Assembly: GCA_947471745.1 (NCBI GenBank)
Contig: CANJKZ010000425.1
Location: forward strand, 910,501-974,500
DNA length: 64,000 nt
Origin: Closterium sp. Naga37s-1
Lineage: Eukaryota > Streptophyta > Zygnematophyceae > Desmidiales > Closteriaceae
Direction: 5' to 3'
The notes beneath the pieces were generated by a model, which was given only the letters and a program-made list of their open reading frames with translations, had not been told where the DNA came from and made no database searches. Both the position numbers and the translations under genes were made by a program. Shown piece after piece: positions 1 to 15,000 of the stretch. Numbering within the stretch: the stretch's first letter is position 1; each line of letters opens with the position of its first letter.

Positions 1-3000
1 AGTTTGTGGGGCGCCAAGGATGGGGGTAGTTTGTGGGGCGCCACGGATGGGGTAGTTGTGGGGCGCCACGGATGGGGTAGTTTGTGGTGCGCCACGGATG
101 GGGTAGTTTGTGGGGGCGCCAAGGATGGGTAGTTTGTGGGGCGCCACGGATGGGGTAGTTTGTGGGGCGCCACGGATGGGGTAGTTTGTGGGGCGCCACG
201 GATTGGGGTAGTTTGGGGGCGCCACGGATGGGGGTAGTTTTTGTGGGGCGCCACGGATGGGGTAGTTTGTGGGGCGCCAGCGGATGGGTCAGTTTGTGGG
301 CGCCACGGATGGGGTAGTTTGTGGGGCGCCACGGATGGGGTAGTTTGTGGGGCGCCACGGATGGGGTAGTTTGTGGGGCGCCACGGATGGGGTAGTTTGT
401 GGGGCGCCACGGATGGGGTAGTTTGTGGGGCGCCAAGGATGGGGTAGTTTGTGGGGCGCCACGGATGGGGTAGTTTGTGGGGCGCCACGGATGGGGTAGT
501 TTGTGGGGCGCCACGGATGGGGTAGTTTTGTGGGGCGCCAAGGATGGGGTAGTTTGTGGGGCGCCACGGATGGGGTAGTTTGTGGGGCGCCACGGATGGG
601 GTAGTTTGTGGGGCGCAAGGATGGGGTAGTTTGTGGGGCGCCACGGATGGGGTAGTTTGTGGGGCGCCACGGATGGGGTAGTTTGTGGGGCGCCACGGAT
701 GGGGTAGTTTGTGGGGCGCCACGGATGGGGTAGTTTGTGGGGCGCCACGGATGGGGTAGTTTGTTGGGGCCCACGGATGGGGTAGTTTGTGGGGCGCCAA
801 GGATGGGGTAGTTTGTGGGGCGCCACGGATGGGGTAGTTTGTGGGGCGCCACGGATGGGGTAGTTTGTGGGGCGCCACGGATGGGGTAGTTTGTGGGGCG
901 CCACGGATGGGGTAGTTTGTGGGGCGCCAAGGATGGGGTAGTTTGTGGGGCGCCACGGATGGGGTAGTTTGTGGGGCGCCACGGATGGGGTAGTTTGTGG
1001 GGGCGCCACTGATGGGGTAGTTTGTGGGGCGCCACGGATGGGGTAGTTTGTGGGGCGCCACGGATGGGGTAGTTTGTGGGGCGCCACGGATGGGGTAGTT
1101 TGTGGGGCGCCAAGGATGGGGTAGTTTGTGGGGCGCCACGGATGGGGTAGTTTGTGGGGGCGCCACGGATGGGGTAGTTTGTGGGGCGCCAAGGATGGGG
1201 TAGTTTGTGGGGCGCCACGGATGGGGTAGTTTGTGGGGCGCCACGGATGGGGTAGTTTGTGGGGCGCCAAGGATGGGGTAGTTTTGTGGGGCGCCACGGA
1301 TGGGGTAGTTTGTGGGGCGCCACGGATGGGGTAGTTTGTGGGGCGCCAAGGATGGGGTAGTTTGTGGGGCGCCACGGATGGGGTAGTTTTGTGGGGCGCC
1401 ACGGATGGGGTAGTTTGTGGGGCGCCAAGGATGGGGTAGTTTGTGGGGCGCCACGGATGGGGTAGTTTGTGGGGCGCCACGGATGGGGTAGTTTGTGGGG
1501 CGCCACGGATGGGGTAGTTTGTGGGGCGCCACGGATGGGGTAGTTTGTGGGGCGCCAAGGATGGGGGTAGTTTGTGGGGCGCCACGGATGGGGTAGTTTG
1601 TGGGGCGCCACGGATGGGGTAGTTTGTGGGGCGCCACGGATGGGGTAGTTTGTGGGGCGCCAAGGATGGGGTAGTTTGTGGGGCGCCAAGGATGGGGTAG
1701 TTTGTGGGGCGCCACGGAATGGGGTAGTTTGTGGGGCGCCACGGATGGGGTAGTTTGTGGGGCGCCAAGGATGGGGTAGTTTGTGGGGCGCCAAGGATGG
1801 GGTAGTTTGTGGGGCGCCACGGATGGGGTAGTTTGTGGGGCGCCAAGGATGGGGTAGTTTGTGGGGCGCCACGGATGGGGTAGTTTGTGGGGCGCCAAGG
1901 ATGGGGTAGTTTGTGGGGCGCCACGGATGGGGTAGTTTGTGGGGCGCCAAGGATGGGGTAGTTTGTGGGGCGCCACGGATGGGGTAGTTTGGTGGGGCGC
2001 CACGGATGGGGTAGTTTGTGGGGCGCCAAGGATGGGGTAGTTTGTGGGGCGCCAACGGATGGGGTAGTTTGTGGGGCGCCACGGATGGGTATTTGTGGGG
2101 CGCCAAGGATGGGGTAGTTGTGGGGCGCCAAGGATGGGGTAGTTTGTGGGGCGCCACGGATGGGGGTAGTTTGTGGGGCGCCACGGATGGGGTAGTTTGT
2201 GGGGCGCCACGGATGGGGTAGTTTGTGGGGCGCCACGATGGGGTAGTTTTGTGGGGCGCCAACGGATGGGGTAGTTTGTGGGGGCGCCAAGGATGGGTAG
2301 TTTGTGGGGCGCCACGGATGGGGGTAGTTTGTGGGGCGCCACGGATGGGGTAGTTTGTGGGCGCCAAGGATGGGGTAGTTGTTGTGGGGCGCCACGGATG
2401 GGGTAGTTTGTGGGGGCGCCAGGATGGGGTAGTTTGTGGGGCGCCACGGATGGGGTAGTTTGTGGGCGCCACGGATGGGGTAGTTTGTGGGGGCGCCACG
2501 GATGGGGTAGTTTGTGGGGCGGCCAAGGATGGGGTAGTTTGTGGGGCGCCACGGATGGGGGGTAGTTTTGTGGGGCGCCACGGATGGGGTAGTTTGTGGG
2601 GCGCCAAGGATGGGGTAGTTTTGTGGGGCGCCACGGATGGGGTAGTTTGTGGGGCGCCACGGATGGGGTAGTTTGTGGGGCGCCACGGATGGGGTAGTTT
2701 GTGGGGCGCCACGGATGGGGTAGTTTGTGGGGCGCCACGGATGGGGTAGTTTGTGGGGCGCCACGGATGGGGTAGTTTGTGGGGCGCCACGGATGGGGTA
2801 GTTTGTGGGGCGCCACGGATGGGGTAGTTTGTGGGGCGCCACGGATGGGGTAGTTTGTGGGGCGCCACGGATGGGGTAGTTTGTGGGGCGCCACGGATGG
2901 GGTAGTTTGTGGGGCGCCACGGATGGGGTAGTTTGTGGGGCGCCACGGATGGGGTAGTTTGTGGGGCGCCAAGGATGGGGTAGTTTGTGGGGCGCCACGG

Positions 3001-6000
3001 ATGGGGTAGTTTGTGGGGCGCCACGGATGGGGTAGTTTGTGGGGCGCCAAGGATGGGGTAGTTTGTGGGGCGCCACGGATGGGGTAGTTTGTGGGGCGCC
3101 ACGGATGGGGTAGTTTGTGGGGCGCCAAGGATGTGGCAGATAGTTTGTGGGGCGCCACGGATGGGGTAGTTTGTGGGGCGCCAAGGATGGGGTAGTTTGT
3201 GGGGCGCCACGGATGGGGTAGTTTGTGGGGCGCCAAGGATGGGGTAGTTTGTGGGGCGCCACGGATGGGGTAGTTTGTGGGGCGCCAAGGATGGGGTAGT
3301 TTGTGGGGGCGCCAAGGATGGGGTAGTTTGTGGGGCGCCAAGGATGGGGTAGTTTGTGGGGCGCCACGGATGGGGTAGTTTGTTGGGGCGCCAAGGATGG
3401 GGGTAGTTTGTGGGGCGCCACGGATGGGGTAGTTTGTGGGGCGCCAAGGATGGGGTAGTTTGTGGGGCGCCAAGGATGGGGTAGTTTGTGGGGCGCCAAG
3501 GATGGGGTAGTTTGTGGGGCGCCAAGGATGGGGGTAGTTTGTGGGGCGCCAAGGATGGGGTAGTTTGTGGGGCGCCAAGGATGGGGTAGTTTGTGGGCGC
3601 CAGTTTGTGGGGCGCCAAGGATGGGGTAGTTTGTGGGGCGCCAAGGATGGGGTAGTTTGTGGGGCGCCAAGGATGGGGTAGTTTGTGGGGCGCCACGGAT
3701 GGGGTAGTTTGTGGGGCGCCACGGATGGGTAGTTGGGGGGCGCCAGGATGGGTAGTTGTGGGGCGCCACGGATGGGGGTAGTTTGTGGGGCGCCACGGAT
3801 GGGGTAGTTTGTGGGGCGCCAAGGATGGGGTAGTTTGTGGGGCGCCACGGATGGGGTAGTTTGTGGGGCGCCAAGGATGGGGTAGTTTGTGGGGCGCCAC
3901 GGATGGGGTAGTTTGTGGGGCGCCACGGATGGGGTAGTTTGTGGGGCGCCAAGGATGGGGTAGTTTGTGGGGCGCCAAGGATGGGGTAGTTTGTGGGGCG
4001 CCACGGATGGGGTAGTTTGTGGGGCGCCACGGATGGGGTAGTTTGTGGGGCGCCAAGGATGGGGTAGTTTGTGGGGCGCCAAGGATGGGGTAGTTTGTGG
4101 GGCGCCACGGATGGGGTAGTTTGTGGGGCGCCACGGATGGGGTAGTTTGTGGGGCGCCACGGATGGGGTAGTTTGTGGGGCGCCAAGGATGGGGTAGTTT
4201 GTGGGGCGCCACGGATGGGGTAGTTTGTGGGGCGCCACGGATGGGGTAGTTTGTGGGGCGCCAAGGATGGGGGTAGTTTGTGGGGCGCCACGGATGGGGT
4301 AGTTTGTGGGGCGCCACGGATGGGGTAGTTTGTGGGGCGCCAAGGATGGGGTAGTTTGTGGGGCGCCACGGATGGGGTAGTTTGTGGGGCGCCAAGGATG
4401 GGGTAGTTTGTGGGGCGCCACGGATGGGGTAGTTTGTGGGGCGCCAAGGATGGGGTAGTTTGTGGGGCGCCACGGATGGGGTAGTTTGTGGGGCGCCAAG
4501 GATGGGGTAGTTTGTGGGGCGCCACGGATGGGGTAGTTTGTGGGGCGCCAAGGATGGGGTAGTTTGTGGGGCGCCACGGATGGGGTAGTTTGTGGGGCGC
4601 CAAGGATGGGGTAGTTTGTGGGGCGCCACGGATGGGGTAGTTTGTGGGGCGCCAAGGAATGGGGTAGTTTGTGGGGCGCCAAGGATGGTAGTTTGTGGGG
4701 CGCCAAGGATGGGGTAGTTTGTGGGGCGCCACGGATGGGGTAGTTTGTGGGGCGCCAAGGATGGGGTAGTTTGTGGGCGCCAAGGAATGGGGTAGTTTTG
4801 TGGGGCGCCAAGGATGGGGTAGTTTGTGGGGCGCCAGGATGGGGTAGTTGTGGGGGCGCCAAGGATGGGGTAGTTTGTGGGGCGCCACGGATGGGGTAGT
4901 TTGTGGGGCGCCAAGGATGGGGTAGTTTGTGGGGCGCCAAGGATGGGGTAGTTTGTGGGGCGCCACGGATGGGGTAGTTTGTGGGGCGCCAAGGATGGGG
5001 TAGTTTGTGGGGCGCCACGGATGGGGTAGTTTGTGGGGCGCCACGGATGGGGTAGTTTGTGGGGCGCCACGGATGGGGTAGTTTGTGGGGCGCCAAGGAT
5101 GGGGTAGTTTGTGGGGCGCCACGGATGGGGTAGTTTGTGGGGCGCCACGGATGGGGTAGTTTGTGGGGCGCCAAGGATGGGGTAGTTTGTGGGGCGCCAA
5201 GGATGGGGTAGTTTGTGGGGCGCCACGGATGGGGTAGTTTGTGGGGCGCCAAGGATGGGGTAGTTTGTGGGGCGCCAAGGATGGGGTAGTTTGTGGGGCG
5301 CCAAGGATGGGGTAGTTTGTGGGGCGCCACGGATGGGGTAGTTTGTGGGGCGCCAAGGATGGGGTAGTTTGTGGGGCGCCACGGATGGGGTAGTTTGTGG
5401 GGCGCCACGGATGGGGTAGTTTGTGGGGCGCCACGGATGGGGTAGTTTGTGGGGCGCCACGGATGGGGTAGTTTGTGGGGCGCCAAGGATGGGGTAGTTT
5501 GTGGGGCGCCAAGGATGGGGTAGTTTGTGGGGCGCCAAGGATGGGGTAGTTTGTTGGGGCGCCACGGATGGGGTAGTTTGTGGGGCGCCACGGATGGGTA
5601 GTTTGTGGGGCGCCACGGATGGGGTAGTTTGTGGGGCGCCAAGGATGGGGTAGTTTGTGGGCGCCAAGGATGGGGTAGTTTGTGGGCGCCACGGATGGGG
5701 TAGTTTGTGGGGCGCCAAGGATGGGGTAGTTTGTGGGGCGCCCACGGATGGGGTAGTTTTGTGGGGCGCCAAGGATGGGGTAGTTTGTGGGGCGCCACGG
5801 ATGGGGTAGTTTGTGGGGCGCCAAGGATGGGGTAGTTTGTGGGGCGCCAAGGATGGGGTAGTTTGTGGGGGCGCCACGGATGGGGTAGTTTGTGGGCGCC
5901 ACGGATGGGGTAGTTTGTGGGGCGCCACGGATGGGGTAGTTTGTGGGGCGCCACGGATGGGGTAGTTTGTGGGGCGCCAAGGATGGGGTAGTTTTGTGGG

Positions 6001-9000
6001 GCGCCACGGATGGGGTAGTTTGTGGGGCGCCAAGGATGGGGTAGTTTGTGGGGCGCCACGGATGGGGTAGTTTGTGGGGCGCCAAGGATGGGGTAGTTTG
6101 TGGGGCGCCACGGATGGGGTAGTTTGTGGGGCGCCAAGGATGGGGTAGTTTGTGGGGCGCCACGGATGGGGTAGTTTGTGGGGCGCCACGGATGGGGTAG
6201 TTTGTGGGGCGCCAAGGATGGGGTAGTTTGTGGGGCGCCACGGATGGGGTAGTTTGTGGGGCGCCAAGGATGGGGTAGTTTGTGGGGCGCCAAGGATGGG
6301 GGTAGTTTTGTGGGGCGCCAAGGATGGGGTAGTTTGTGGGGCGCCACGGATGGGGTAGTTTGTGGGGCGCCACGGATGGGGTAGTTTGTGGGGCGCCACG
6401 GATGGGGTAGTTTGTGGGGCGCCAAGGATGGGGTAGTTTGTGGGGCGCCACGGATGGGGTAGTTTTGTGGGGCGCCACGGATGGGGTAGTTGTGGGGCGC
6501 CAAGGATGGGGTAGTTTGTGGGGGCGCCAAGGATGGGGTAGTTTGTGGGGCGCCACGGATGGGGTAGTTTGTGGGGCGCCACGGATGGGGTAGTTTGTGG
6601 GGCGCCACGGATGGGGTAGTTTGTGGGGCGCCAAGGATGGGGTAGTTTGTGGGGCGCCACGGATGGGGTAGTTTGTGGGGCGCCAAGGATGGGGTAGTTT
6701 GTGGGGCGCCACGGATGGGGTAGTTTGTGGGGCGCCAAGGATGGGGTAGTTTGTGGGGCGCCACGGATGGGGTAGTTTGTGGGGCGCCACGGATGGGGTA
6801 GTTTGTGGGGCGCCAAGGATGGGGTAGTTTGTGGGGCGCCAAGGATGGGGTAGTTTGTGGGGCGCCACGGATGGGGTAGTTTGTGGGGCGCCACGGATGG
6901 GGTAGTTTGTGGGGCGCCAAGGATGGGGTAGTTTGTGGGGCGCCAAGGATGGGGTAGTTTGTGGGGCGCCACGGATGGGGTAGTTTGTGGGGCGCCAAGG
7001 ATGGGGTAGTTTGTGGGGCGCCAAGGATGGGGTAGTTTGTGGGGCGCCAAGGATGGGGTAGTTTGTGGGGCGCCACGGATGGGGTAGTTTGTGGGGCGCC
7101 AAGGATGGGGTAGTTTGTGGGGCGCCACGGATGGGGTAGTTTGTGGGGCGCCAAGGATGGGGTAGTTTGTGGGGCGCCAAGGATGGGGTAGTTTGTGGGG
7201 CGCCATGGATGGGGTAGTTTGTGGGGCGCCACGGATGGGGTAGTTTGTGGGGCGCCAAGGATGGGGTAGTTTGTGGGGCGCCACGGATGGGGTAGTTTGT
7301 GGGGCGCCAAGGATGGGGTAGTTTGTGGGGCCAAGGATGGGGTAGTTTGTGGGGCGCCAAGGATGGGGTAGTTTGTGGGGCGCCACGGATGGGGTAGTTT
7401 GTGGGGCGCCACGGATGGGGTAGTTTGTGGGCGCCACGGATGGGGTAGTTTGTGGGGCGCCAAGGATGGGGTAGTTTGTGGGGCGCCAAGGATGGGGTAG
7501 TTTGTGGGGCGCCAAGGATGGGGTAGTTTGTGGGGCGCCAAGGATGGGGTAGTTTGTGGGGCGCCACGGATGGGGTAGTTTGTGGGGCGCCAAGGATGGG
7601 GTAGTTTGTGGGGCGCCACGGATGGGGTAGTTTGTGGGCGCCAAGGATGGGGTAGTTTGTGGGGCGCCACGGATGGGGTAGTTTGTGGGCGCCAAGGATG
7701 GGGTAGTTTGTGGGGCGCCACGGATGGGGTAGTTTGTGGGCGCCAAGGATGGGGTAGTTTGTGGGGCGCCACGGATGGGGTAGTTTGTGGGGCGCCAAGG
7801 ATGGGGTAGTTTGTGGGGCGCCAAGGATGGGGTAGTTTGTGGGGCGCCAAGGATGGGGTAGTTTGTGGGGCGCCACGGATGGGGTAGTTTGTGGGGCGCC
7901 AAGGATGGGGTAGTTTGTGGGGCGCCACGGATGGGGTAGTTTGTGGGGCGCCAAGGATGGGGTAGTTTGTGGGCGCCAAGGATGGGGTAGTTTGTGGGGC
8001 GCCAAGGATGGGGTTAGTTTGTGGGGCGCCAAGGATGGGGTAGTTTGTGGGGCGCCAAGGATTGGGGTAGTTTGTGGGGCGCCACGGATGGGGTAGTTTG
8101 TGGGGCGCCAAGGATGGGGTAGTGTTGTGGGGCGCCACGGATGGGGTAGTTTGTGGGGCGCCAAGGATGGGGTAGTTTGTGGGGCGCCACGGATGGGGTA
8201 GTTTGTGGGGCGCCAAGGATGGGGTAGTTTGTGGGGCGCCACGGATGGGGTAGTTTTGTGGGGCGCCAAGGATGGGGTAGTTTGTGGGGCGCCACGGATG
8301 GGGTAGTTTGTGGGGCGCCAAGGATGGGGTAGTGTGTGGGGCGCCACGGATGGGGTAGTTTGTGGGGCGCCAAGGATGGGGTAGTTTGTGGGGCGCCAAG
8401 GATGGGGTAGTTTGTGGGGCGCCACGGATGGGGGTAGTTTGTGGGGCGCCACGGATGGGGTATTGGGGGCGGCCAAGGATGGGGTAGTTTGTGGGGGCGC
8501 CAACGGATGGGTAAGTTTGTGGGGCGCCAAGGGATGGGGTAGATTTGTGGGGGCGCCACGGATGGGGGTAGTTTGTGGGGCGCCAAGGATGGGGTAGTTT
8601 GTGGGGCGCCAAGGATGGGGTAGTTTGTGGGGCGCCACGGATGGGGTAGTTTGTGGGGCGCCAAGGATGGGGTAGTTTGTGGGGCGCCAAGGATGGGGTA
8701 GTTTGTGGGGCGCCAAGGATGGGGTAGTTTGTGGGGCGCCACGGATGGGGTAGTTTGTGGGGCGCCAAGGATGGGGTAGTTTGTGGGGCGCCACGGATGG
8801 GGTAGTTTGTGGGGCGCCAAGGATGGGGTAGTTTGTGGGGCGCCACGGATGGGGTAGTTTGTGGGGCGCCACGGATGGGGTAGTTTGTGGGGCGCCACGG
8901 ATGGGGTAGTTTGTGGGGCGCCAAGGATGGGGTAGTTTGTGGGGCGCCAGGATGGGGTAGTTGTGGGGCGCCACGCATGGGGTAGTTTGTGGGGCGCCAC

Positions 9001-12000
9001 GGATGGGGTAGTTTGTGGGGCGCCAAGGATGGGGTAGTTTGTGGGGCGCCAAGGATGGGGTAGTTTGTGGGGCGCACGGATGGGGTAGTTTGTGGGGCGC
9101 CAAGGATGGGGTAGTTTGTGGGGCGCCAAGGATGGGGTAGTTTGTGGGGCGCCAAGGATGGGGTAGTTTGTGGGGCGCCACGGATGGGGTAGTTTGTGGG
9201 GCGCCAAGGATGGGGTATTTTGTGGGGCGCCACGGATGGGGTAGTTTGTGGGGCGCCAAGGATGGGGTAGTTTGTGGGGCGCCACGGGATGGGGTAGTTT
9301 GTGGGGCGCCAAGGATGGGGTAGTTTGTTGGGGCGCCACGGATGGGGTAGTTTGTGGGGCGCCAAGGATGGGGTAGTTTGTGGGGCGCCACGGATGGGGT
9401 AGTTTGTGGGGCGCCAAGGATGGGGTAGTTTGTGGGGCGCCAAGGATGGGGTAGTTTGTGGGGCGCCAAGGATGGGGTAGTTTGTGGGGCGCCACGGATG
9501 GGGTAGTTTGTGGGGCGCCAAGGATGGGGTAGTTTGTGGGGGCGCCACGGATGGGTAGTTTGTGGGGCGCCAAGGATGGGGTAGTTGTGGGGCGCCAAGG
9601 ATGGGGTAGTTTGTGGGGCGCCAAGGATGGGGTAGTTTGTGGGGCGCCAAGGATGGGGTAGTTTGTGGGCGCCAAGGATGGGGTAGTTTGTGGGCGCCAC
9701 GGATGGGGTAGTTTGTGGGGCGCCAAGGATGGGGTAGTTTGTGGGGCGCCACGGATGGGGTAGTTTGTGGGGCGCCAAGGATGGGGTAGTTTGTGGGGCG
9801 CCACGGATGGGGTAGTTTGTGGGGCGCCACGGATGGGGTAGTTTGTGGGGCGCCACGGATGGGGTAGTTTGTGGGGCGCCACGGATGGGGTAGTTTGTGG
9901 GGCGCCACGGATGGGGTAGTTTGTGGGGCGCCACGGATGGGGTAGTTTGTGGGGCGCCACGGATGGGGTAGTTTGTGGGGCGCCACGGATGGGGTAGTTT
10001 GTGGGGCGCCACGGATGGGGTAGTTTGTGGGGCGCCAAGGATGGGTAGTTGTGGGGCGCCACGGATGGGGTAGTTTGTGGGGCGCCACGGATGGGGTAGT
10101 TTGTGGGGCGCCAAGGATGGGGTAGTTTGTGGGGCGCCAAGGATGGGGTAGTTTGTGGGGCGCCACGGATGGGGTAGTTTGTGGGGCGCCAAGGATGGGG
10201 TAGTTTGTGGGGCGCCAAGGATGGGGTAGTTGTGGGGCGCCAAGGATGGGGTAGTTTGTGGGGCGCCACGGATGGGGTAGTTTGTGGGGCGCCAAGGATG
10301 GGGTAGTTTGTGGGGCGCCACCGGATGGGGTAGTTTGTGGGGCGCCAAGGATGGGGTAGTTTGTGGGGCGCCACGGATGGGGTAGTTTGTGGGGCGCCAA
10401 GGATGGGGTAGTTTGTGGGGCGCCACGGATGGGGTAGTTTGTGGGGCGCCAAGGATTGGGGTAGTTTGTGGGGCGCCACGGATGGGGTAGTTTGTGGGGC
10501 GCCAAGGATGGGGTAGTTTGTGGGGCGCCAAGGATGGGGTAGTTTGTGGGGCGCCAAGGGATGGGGTAGTTTGTGGGGCGCCAAGGATGGGGGTAGTTTG
10601 TGGGGCGCCACGGATGGGGTAGTTTGTGGGGCGCCAAGGATGGGGTAGTTTGTGGGGCGCCACGGATGGGGTAGTTTGTGGGGCGCCAAGGATGGGGTAG
10701 TTTGTGGGGCGCCAAGGATGGGGTAGTTTGTGGGGCGCCACGGATGGGGTAGTTTGTGGGGCGCCAAGGATGGGGTAGTTTGTGGGGCGCCACGGATGGG
10801 GTAGTTTGTGGGGCGCCAAGGATGGGGTAGTTTGTGGGGCGCCAAGGATGGGGTAGTTTGTGGGGCGCCAAGGATGGGGTAGTTTGTGGGGCGCCAAGGA
10901 TGGGGTAGTTTTGTGGGGCGCCAAGGATGGGGTAGTTTGTGGGGCGCCAAGGATGGGGTTAGTTTGTGGGGCGCCAAGGATGGGGTAGTTTGTGGGGCGC
11001 CACGGATGGGGTAGTTTGTGGGGCGCCAAGGATGGGGTAGTTTGTGGGGCGCCAAGGATGGGGTAGTTTGTGGGGCGCCACGGATGGGGTAGTTTGTGGG
11101 GCGCCACGGATGGGGTAGTTTGTGGGGCGCCAAGGATGGGGTAGTTTGTGGGGCGCCAAGGATGGGTAGTTTGTGGGGCGCCAAGGATGGGGTAGTTTGT
11201 GGTGGCGCCAAGGATGGGGTAGTTTGTGGGGCGCCACGGATGGGGTAGTTGTGGGGCGCCAAGGATGGGGTAGTTTGTGGGGCGCCACGGATGGGGTAGT
11301 TTGTGGGGCGCCACGGATGGGGTAGTTTGTGGGGCGCCACGGATGGGGTAGGTTTGTGGGGCGCCAAGGATGGGGTAGTTTGTGGGGCGCCACGGATGGG
11401 GTAGTTTGTGGGGCGCCAAGGATGGGGTAGTTTGTGGGGCGCCACGGATGGGGTAGTTTGTGGGGCGCCACGGATGGGGTAGTTTGTGGGGCGCCAAGGA
11501 TGGGGTAGTTTGTGGGGCGCCAAGGATGGGGTAGTTTGTGGGGCGCCACGGATGGGGTAGTTTGTGGGGCGCCAAGGATGGGTAGTTTGTGGGGCGCCAC
11601 GGATGGGGTAGTTTGTGGGGCGCCAAGGATGGGGTAGTTTGTGGGGCGCCAAGGATGGGGTAGTTTGTGGGGCGCCAAGGATGGGGTAGTTTGTGGGGCG
11701 CCACGGATGGGGTAGTTTGTGGGGCGCCAAGGATGGGGTAGTTTGTGGGGCGCCACGGATGGGGGTAGTTTGTGGGGCGCCAAGGATGGGGTAGTTTGTG
11801 GGGCGCCACGGATGGGGTAGTTTGTGGGGCGCCACGGATGGGGTAGTTTGTGGGGCGCCACGGATGGGGTAGTTTGTGGGCGCCAAGGATGGGGTAGTTT
11901 GTGGGGCGCCAAGGATGGGGTAGTTTGTGGGGCGCCACGGATGGGGTAGTTTGTGGGGCGCCACGGATGGGGTAGTTTGTGGGGCGCCAAGGATGGGGTA

Positions 12001-15000
12001 GTTTGTGGGGCGCCAAGGATGGGGTAGTTTGTGGGGCGCCACGGATGGGGTAGTTTGTGGGGCGCCAAGGATGGGGTAGTTTGTGGGGCGCCACGGATGG
12101 GGTAGTTTGTGGGGCGCCAAGGATGGGGTAGTTTGTGGGGCGCCACGGATGGGGTAGTTTGTGGGGCGCCAAGGATGGGGTAGTTTGTGGGGCGCCACGG
12201 ATGGGTAGTTTGTGGGGCGCCAAGGATGGGGAGTTTGTGGGGCGCCACGGATGGGGTAGTTTGTGGGGCGCCACGGATGGGGTCAGTTTGTGGGGCGCCA
12301 AGGATGGGTAGTTTGTGGGGCGCCACGGATGGGGTAAGTTTGTGGGGCGCCACGGATGGGGTAGTTTGTGGGGCGCCAAGGATGGGGTAGTTGTGGGCGC
12401 CACGGATGGGGTAGTTTGTGGGGCGCCACGGATGGGGTAGTTTTGTGGGGCGCCACGGATGGGGTAGTTTGTGGGGCGCCACGGACTGGGGTAGTTTGTG
12501 GGGCGCCACGGATGGGTAGTTGTGGGGCGCCAGGATGGGGTAGTTTGTGGGGCGCCACGGATGGGGTAGTTTGTGGGGCGCCACGGATGGGTAGTTTGTG
12601 GGGCGCCACGGATGGGGTAGTTTGTGGGCGCCACGGATGGGGTAGTTGTGGGGAGCCAAAGATGGGGTAGTTTGTGGGCGCCACGGATGGGGTAGTTTTG
12701 GTGGTGCGCCACGGATGGGGTAGTTTGTGGGGCGCCACGGATGGGGTAGTTTGTGGGGCGCCAAGGATGGGGTAGTTTGTGGGGCGCCACGGATGGGGTA
12801 GTTTGTGGGGCGCCACGGATGGGGTAGTTTGTGGGGCGCCAAGGATGGGGTAGTTTGTGGGGCGCCAAGGATGGGGTAGTTTGTGGGGCGCCACGGATGG
12901 GGTAGTTTGTGGGGCGCCAAGGATGGGGTAGTTTGTGGGGCGCCAAGGATGGGGTAGTTTGTGGGGCGCCAAGGATGGGGTAGTTTGTGGGGCGCCAAGG
13001 ATGGGGTAGTTTGTGGGGCGCCACGGATGGGGTAGTTTGTGGGGCGCCACGGATGGGGTAGTTTGTGGGGCGCCAAGGATGGGGTAGTTTGTGGGGCGCC
13101 ACGGATGGGGTAGTTTGTGGGGCGCCACGGATGGGGTAGTTTGTGGGGCGCCACGGATGGGGTAGTTTGTGGGGCGCCAAGGATGGGGTAGTTTGTGGGG
13201 CGCCACGGATGGGGTAGTTTGTGGGGCGCCAAGGGATGGGGTAGTTTGTGGGGCGCCACGGATGGGGTAGTTTGTGGGGCGCCACGGATGGGGTAGTTTG
13301 TGGGGCGCCAAGGATGGGGTAGTTTGTGGGGCGCCACGGATGGGGTAGTTTGTGGGGCGCCACGGATTGGGGTAGTTTGTGGGGCGCCAAGGATGGGGTA
13401 GTTTGTGGGGCGCCACGGATGGGGTAGTTTGTGGGGCGCCAAGGATGGGGTAGTTTGTGGGGCGCCAAGGATGGGGTAGTTTGTGGGGCGCCAAGGATGG
13501 GGTAGTTTGTGGGGCGCCACGGATGGGGTAGTTTGTGGGGCGCCAAGGATGGGGTAGTTTGTGGGGCGCCACGGATGGGGTAGTTTGTGGGGCGCCACGG
13601 ATGGGGTAGTTTGTGGGGCGCCACGGATGGGGTAGTTTGTGGGGCGCCACGGATGGGGTAGTTTGTGGGGCGCCACGGATGGGGTAGTTTGTGGGGCGCC
13701 ACGGATGGGGTAGTTTGTGGGGCGCCAAGGATGGGGTAGGTTTGTGGGGCGCCAAGGATGGGGTAGTTTGTGGGGCGCCAAGGCTGGGGTAGTTTGTGGG
13801 CGCCACGGCAGGGGGTAGTTTGTGGGGCGCCACGGACTGGGGTAGTTTGTGGGGCGCCACGGATGGGGTAGTTTGTGGGGCGCCAAGGATGGGGTAGTTT
13901 GTGGGGCGCACGGATGGGGTAGTTTGTGGGGCGCCAAGGATGGGGTAGTTTGTGGGGCGCCAAGGATGGGTAGGTTTGTGGGGCGCCAAGGATGGGGTAG
14001 TTTGTGGGGCGCCACGGATGGGTAGTTTGTGGGGCGCCAAGGATGGGGTAGTTTGTGGGGCGCCAACGGATGGGGTAGTTTGTGGGGCGCCAAGGATGGG
14101 GTAGTTTGTGGGGCGCCACGGATGGGGTAGTTTGTGGGGCGCCAAGGATGGGGTAGTTTGTGGGGCGCCACGGATGGGGTAGTTTGTGGGGCGCCACGGA
14201 TGGGGTAGTTTGTGGGGCGCCAAGGATGGGGTTAGTTTGTGGGGCGCCACGGATGGGGTAGTTTGTGGGGCGCCAAGGATGGGGTAGTTTGTGGGGCGCC
14301 AAGGATGGGGTAGTTTGTGGGGCGCCACGGATGGGGTAGTTTGTGGGGCGCCAAGGATGGGGTAGTTTGTGGGGCGCCACGGATGGGGTAGTTTGTGGGG
14401 CGCCAAGGATGGGGTAGTTTGTGGGGCGCCAAGGATGGGGTAGTTTGTGGGGCGCCAAGGATGGGGTAGTTTGTGGGGCGCCAAGGATGGGGTAGTTTGT
14501 GGGGCGCCACGGATGGGGTAGTTTGTGGGGCGCCACGGATGGGGTAGTTTGTGGGGCGCCAAGGATGGGGTAGTTTGTGGGGCGCCACGGATGGGGTAGT
14601 TTGTGGGGCGCCAAGGATGGGGTAGTTTGTGGGGCGCCACGGATGGGGTAGTTTGTGGGGCGCCACGGATGGGGTAGTTTGTGGGGCGCCACGGATGGGG
14701 TAGTTTGTGGGGCGCCAAGGATGGGGTAGTTTGTGGGGCGCCACGGATGGGGTAGTTTGTGGGGCGCCAAGGATGGGGTAGTTTGTGGGGCGCCACGGAT
14801 GGGGTAGTTTGTGGGGCGCCACGGATGGGGTAGTTTGTGGGGCGCCAAGGATGGGGTAGTTTGTGGGGCGCCAAGGATGGGGTAGTTTGTGGGGCGCCAC
14901 GGATGGGGTAGTTTGTGGGGCGCCACGGATGGGGTAGTTTGTGGGGCGCCAAGGATGGGGTAGTTTGTGGGGCGCCAAGGATGGGGTAGTTTGTGGGGCG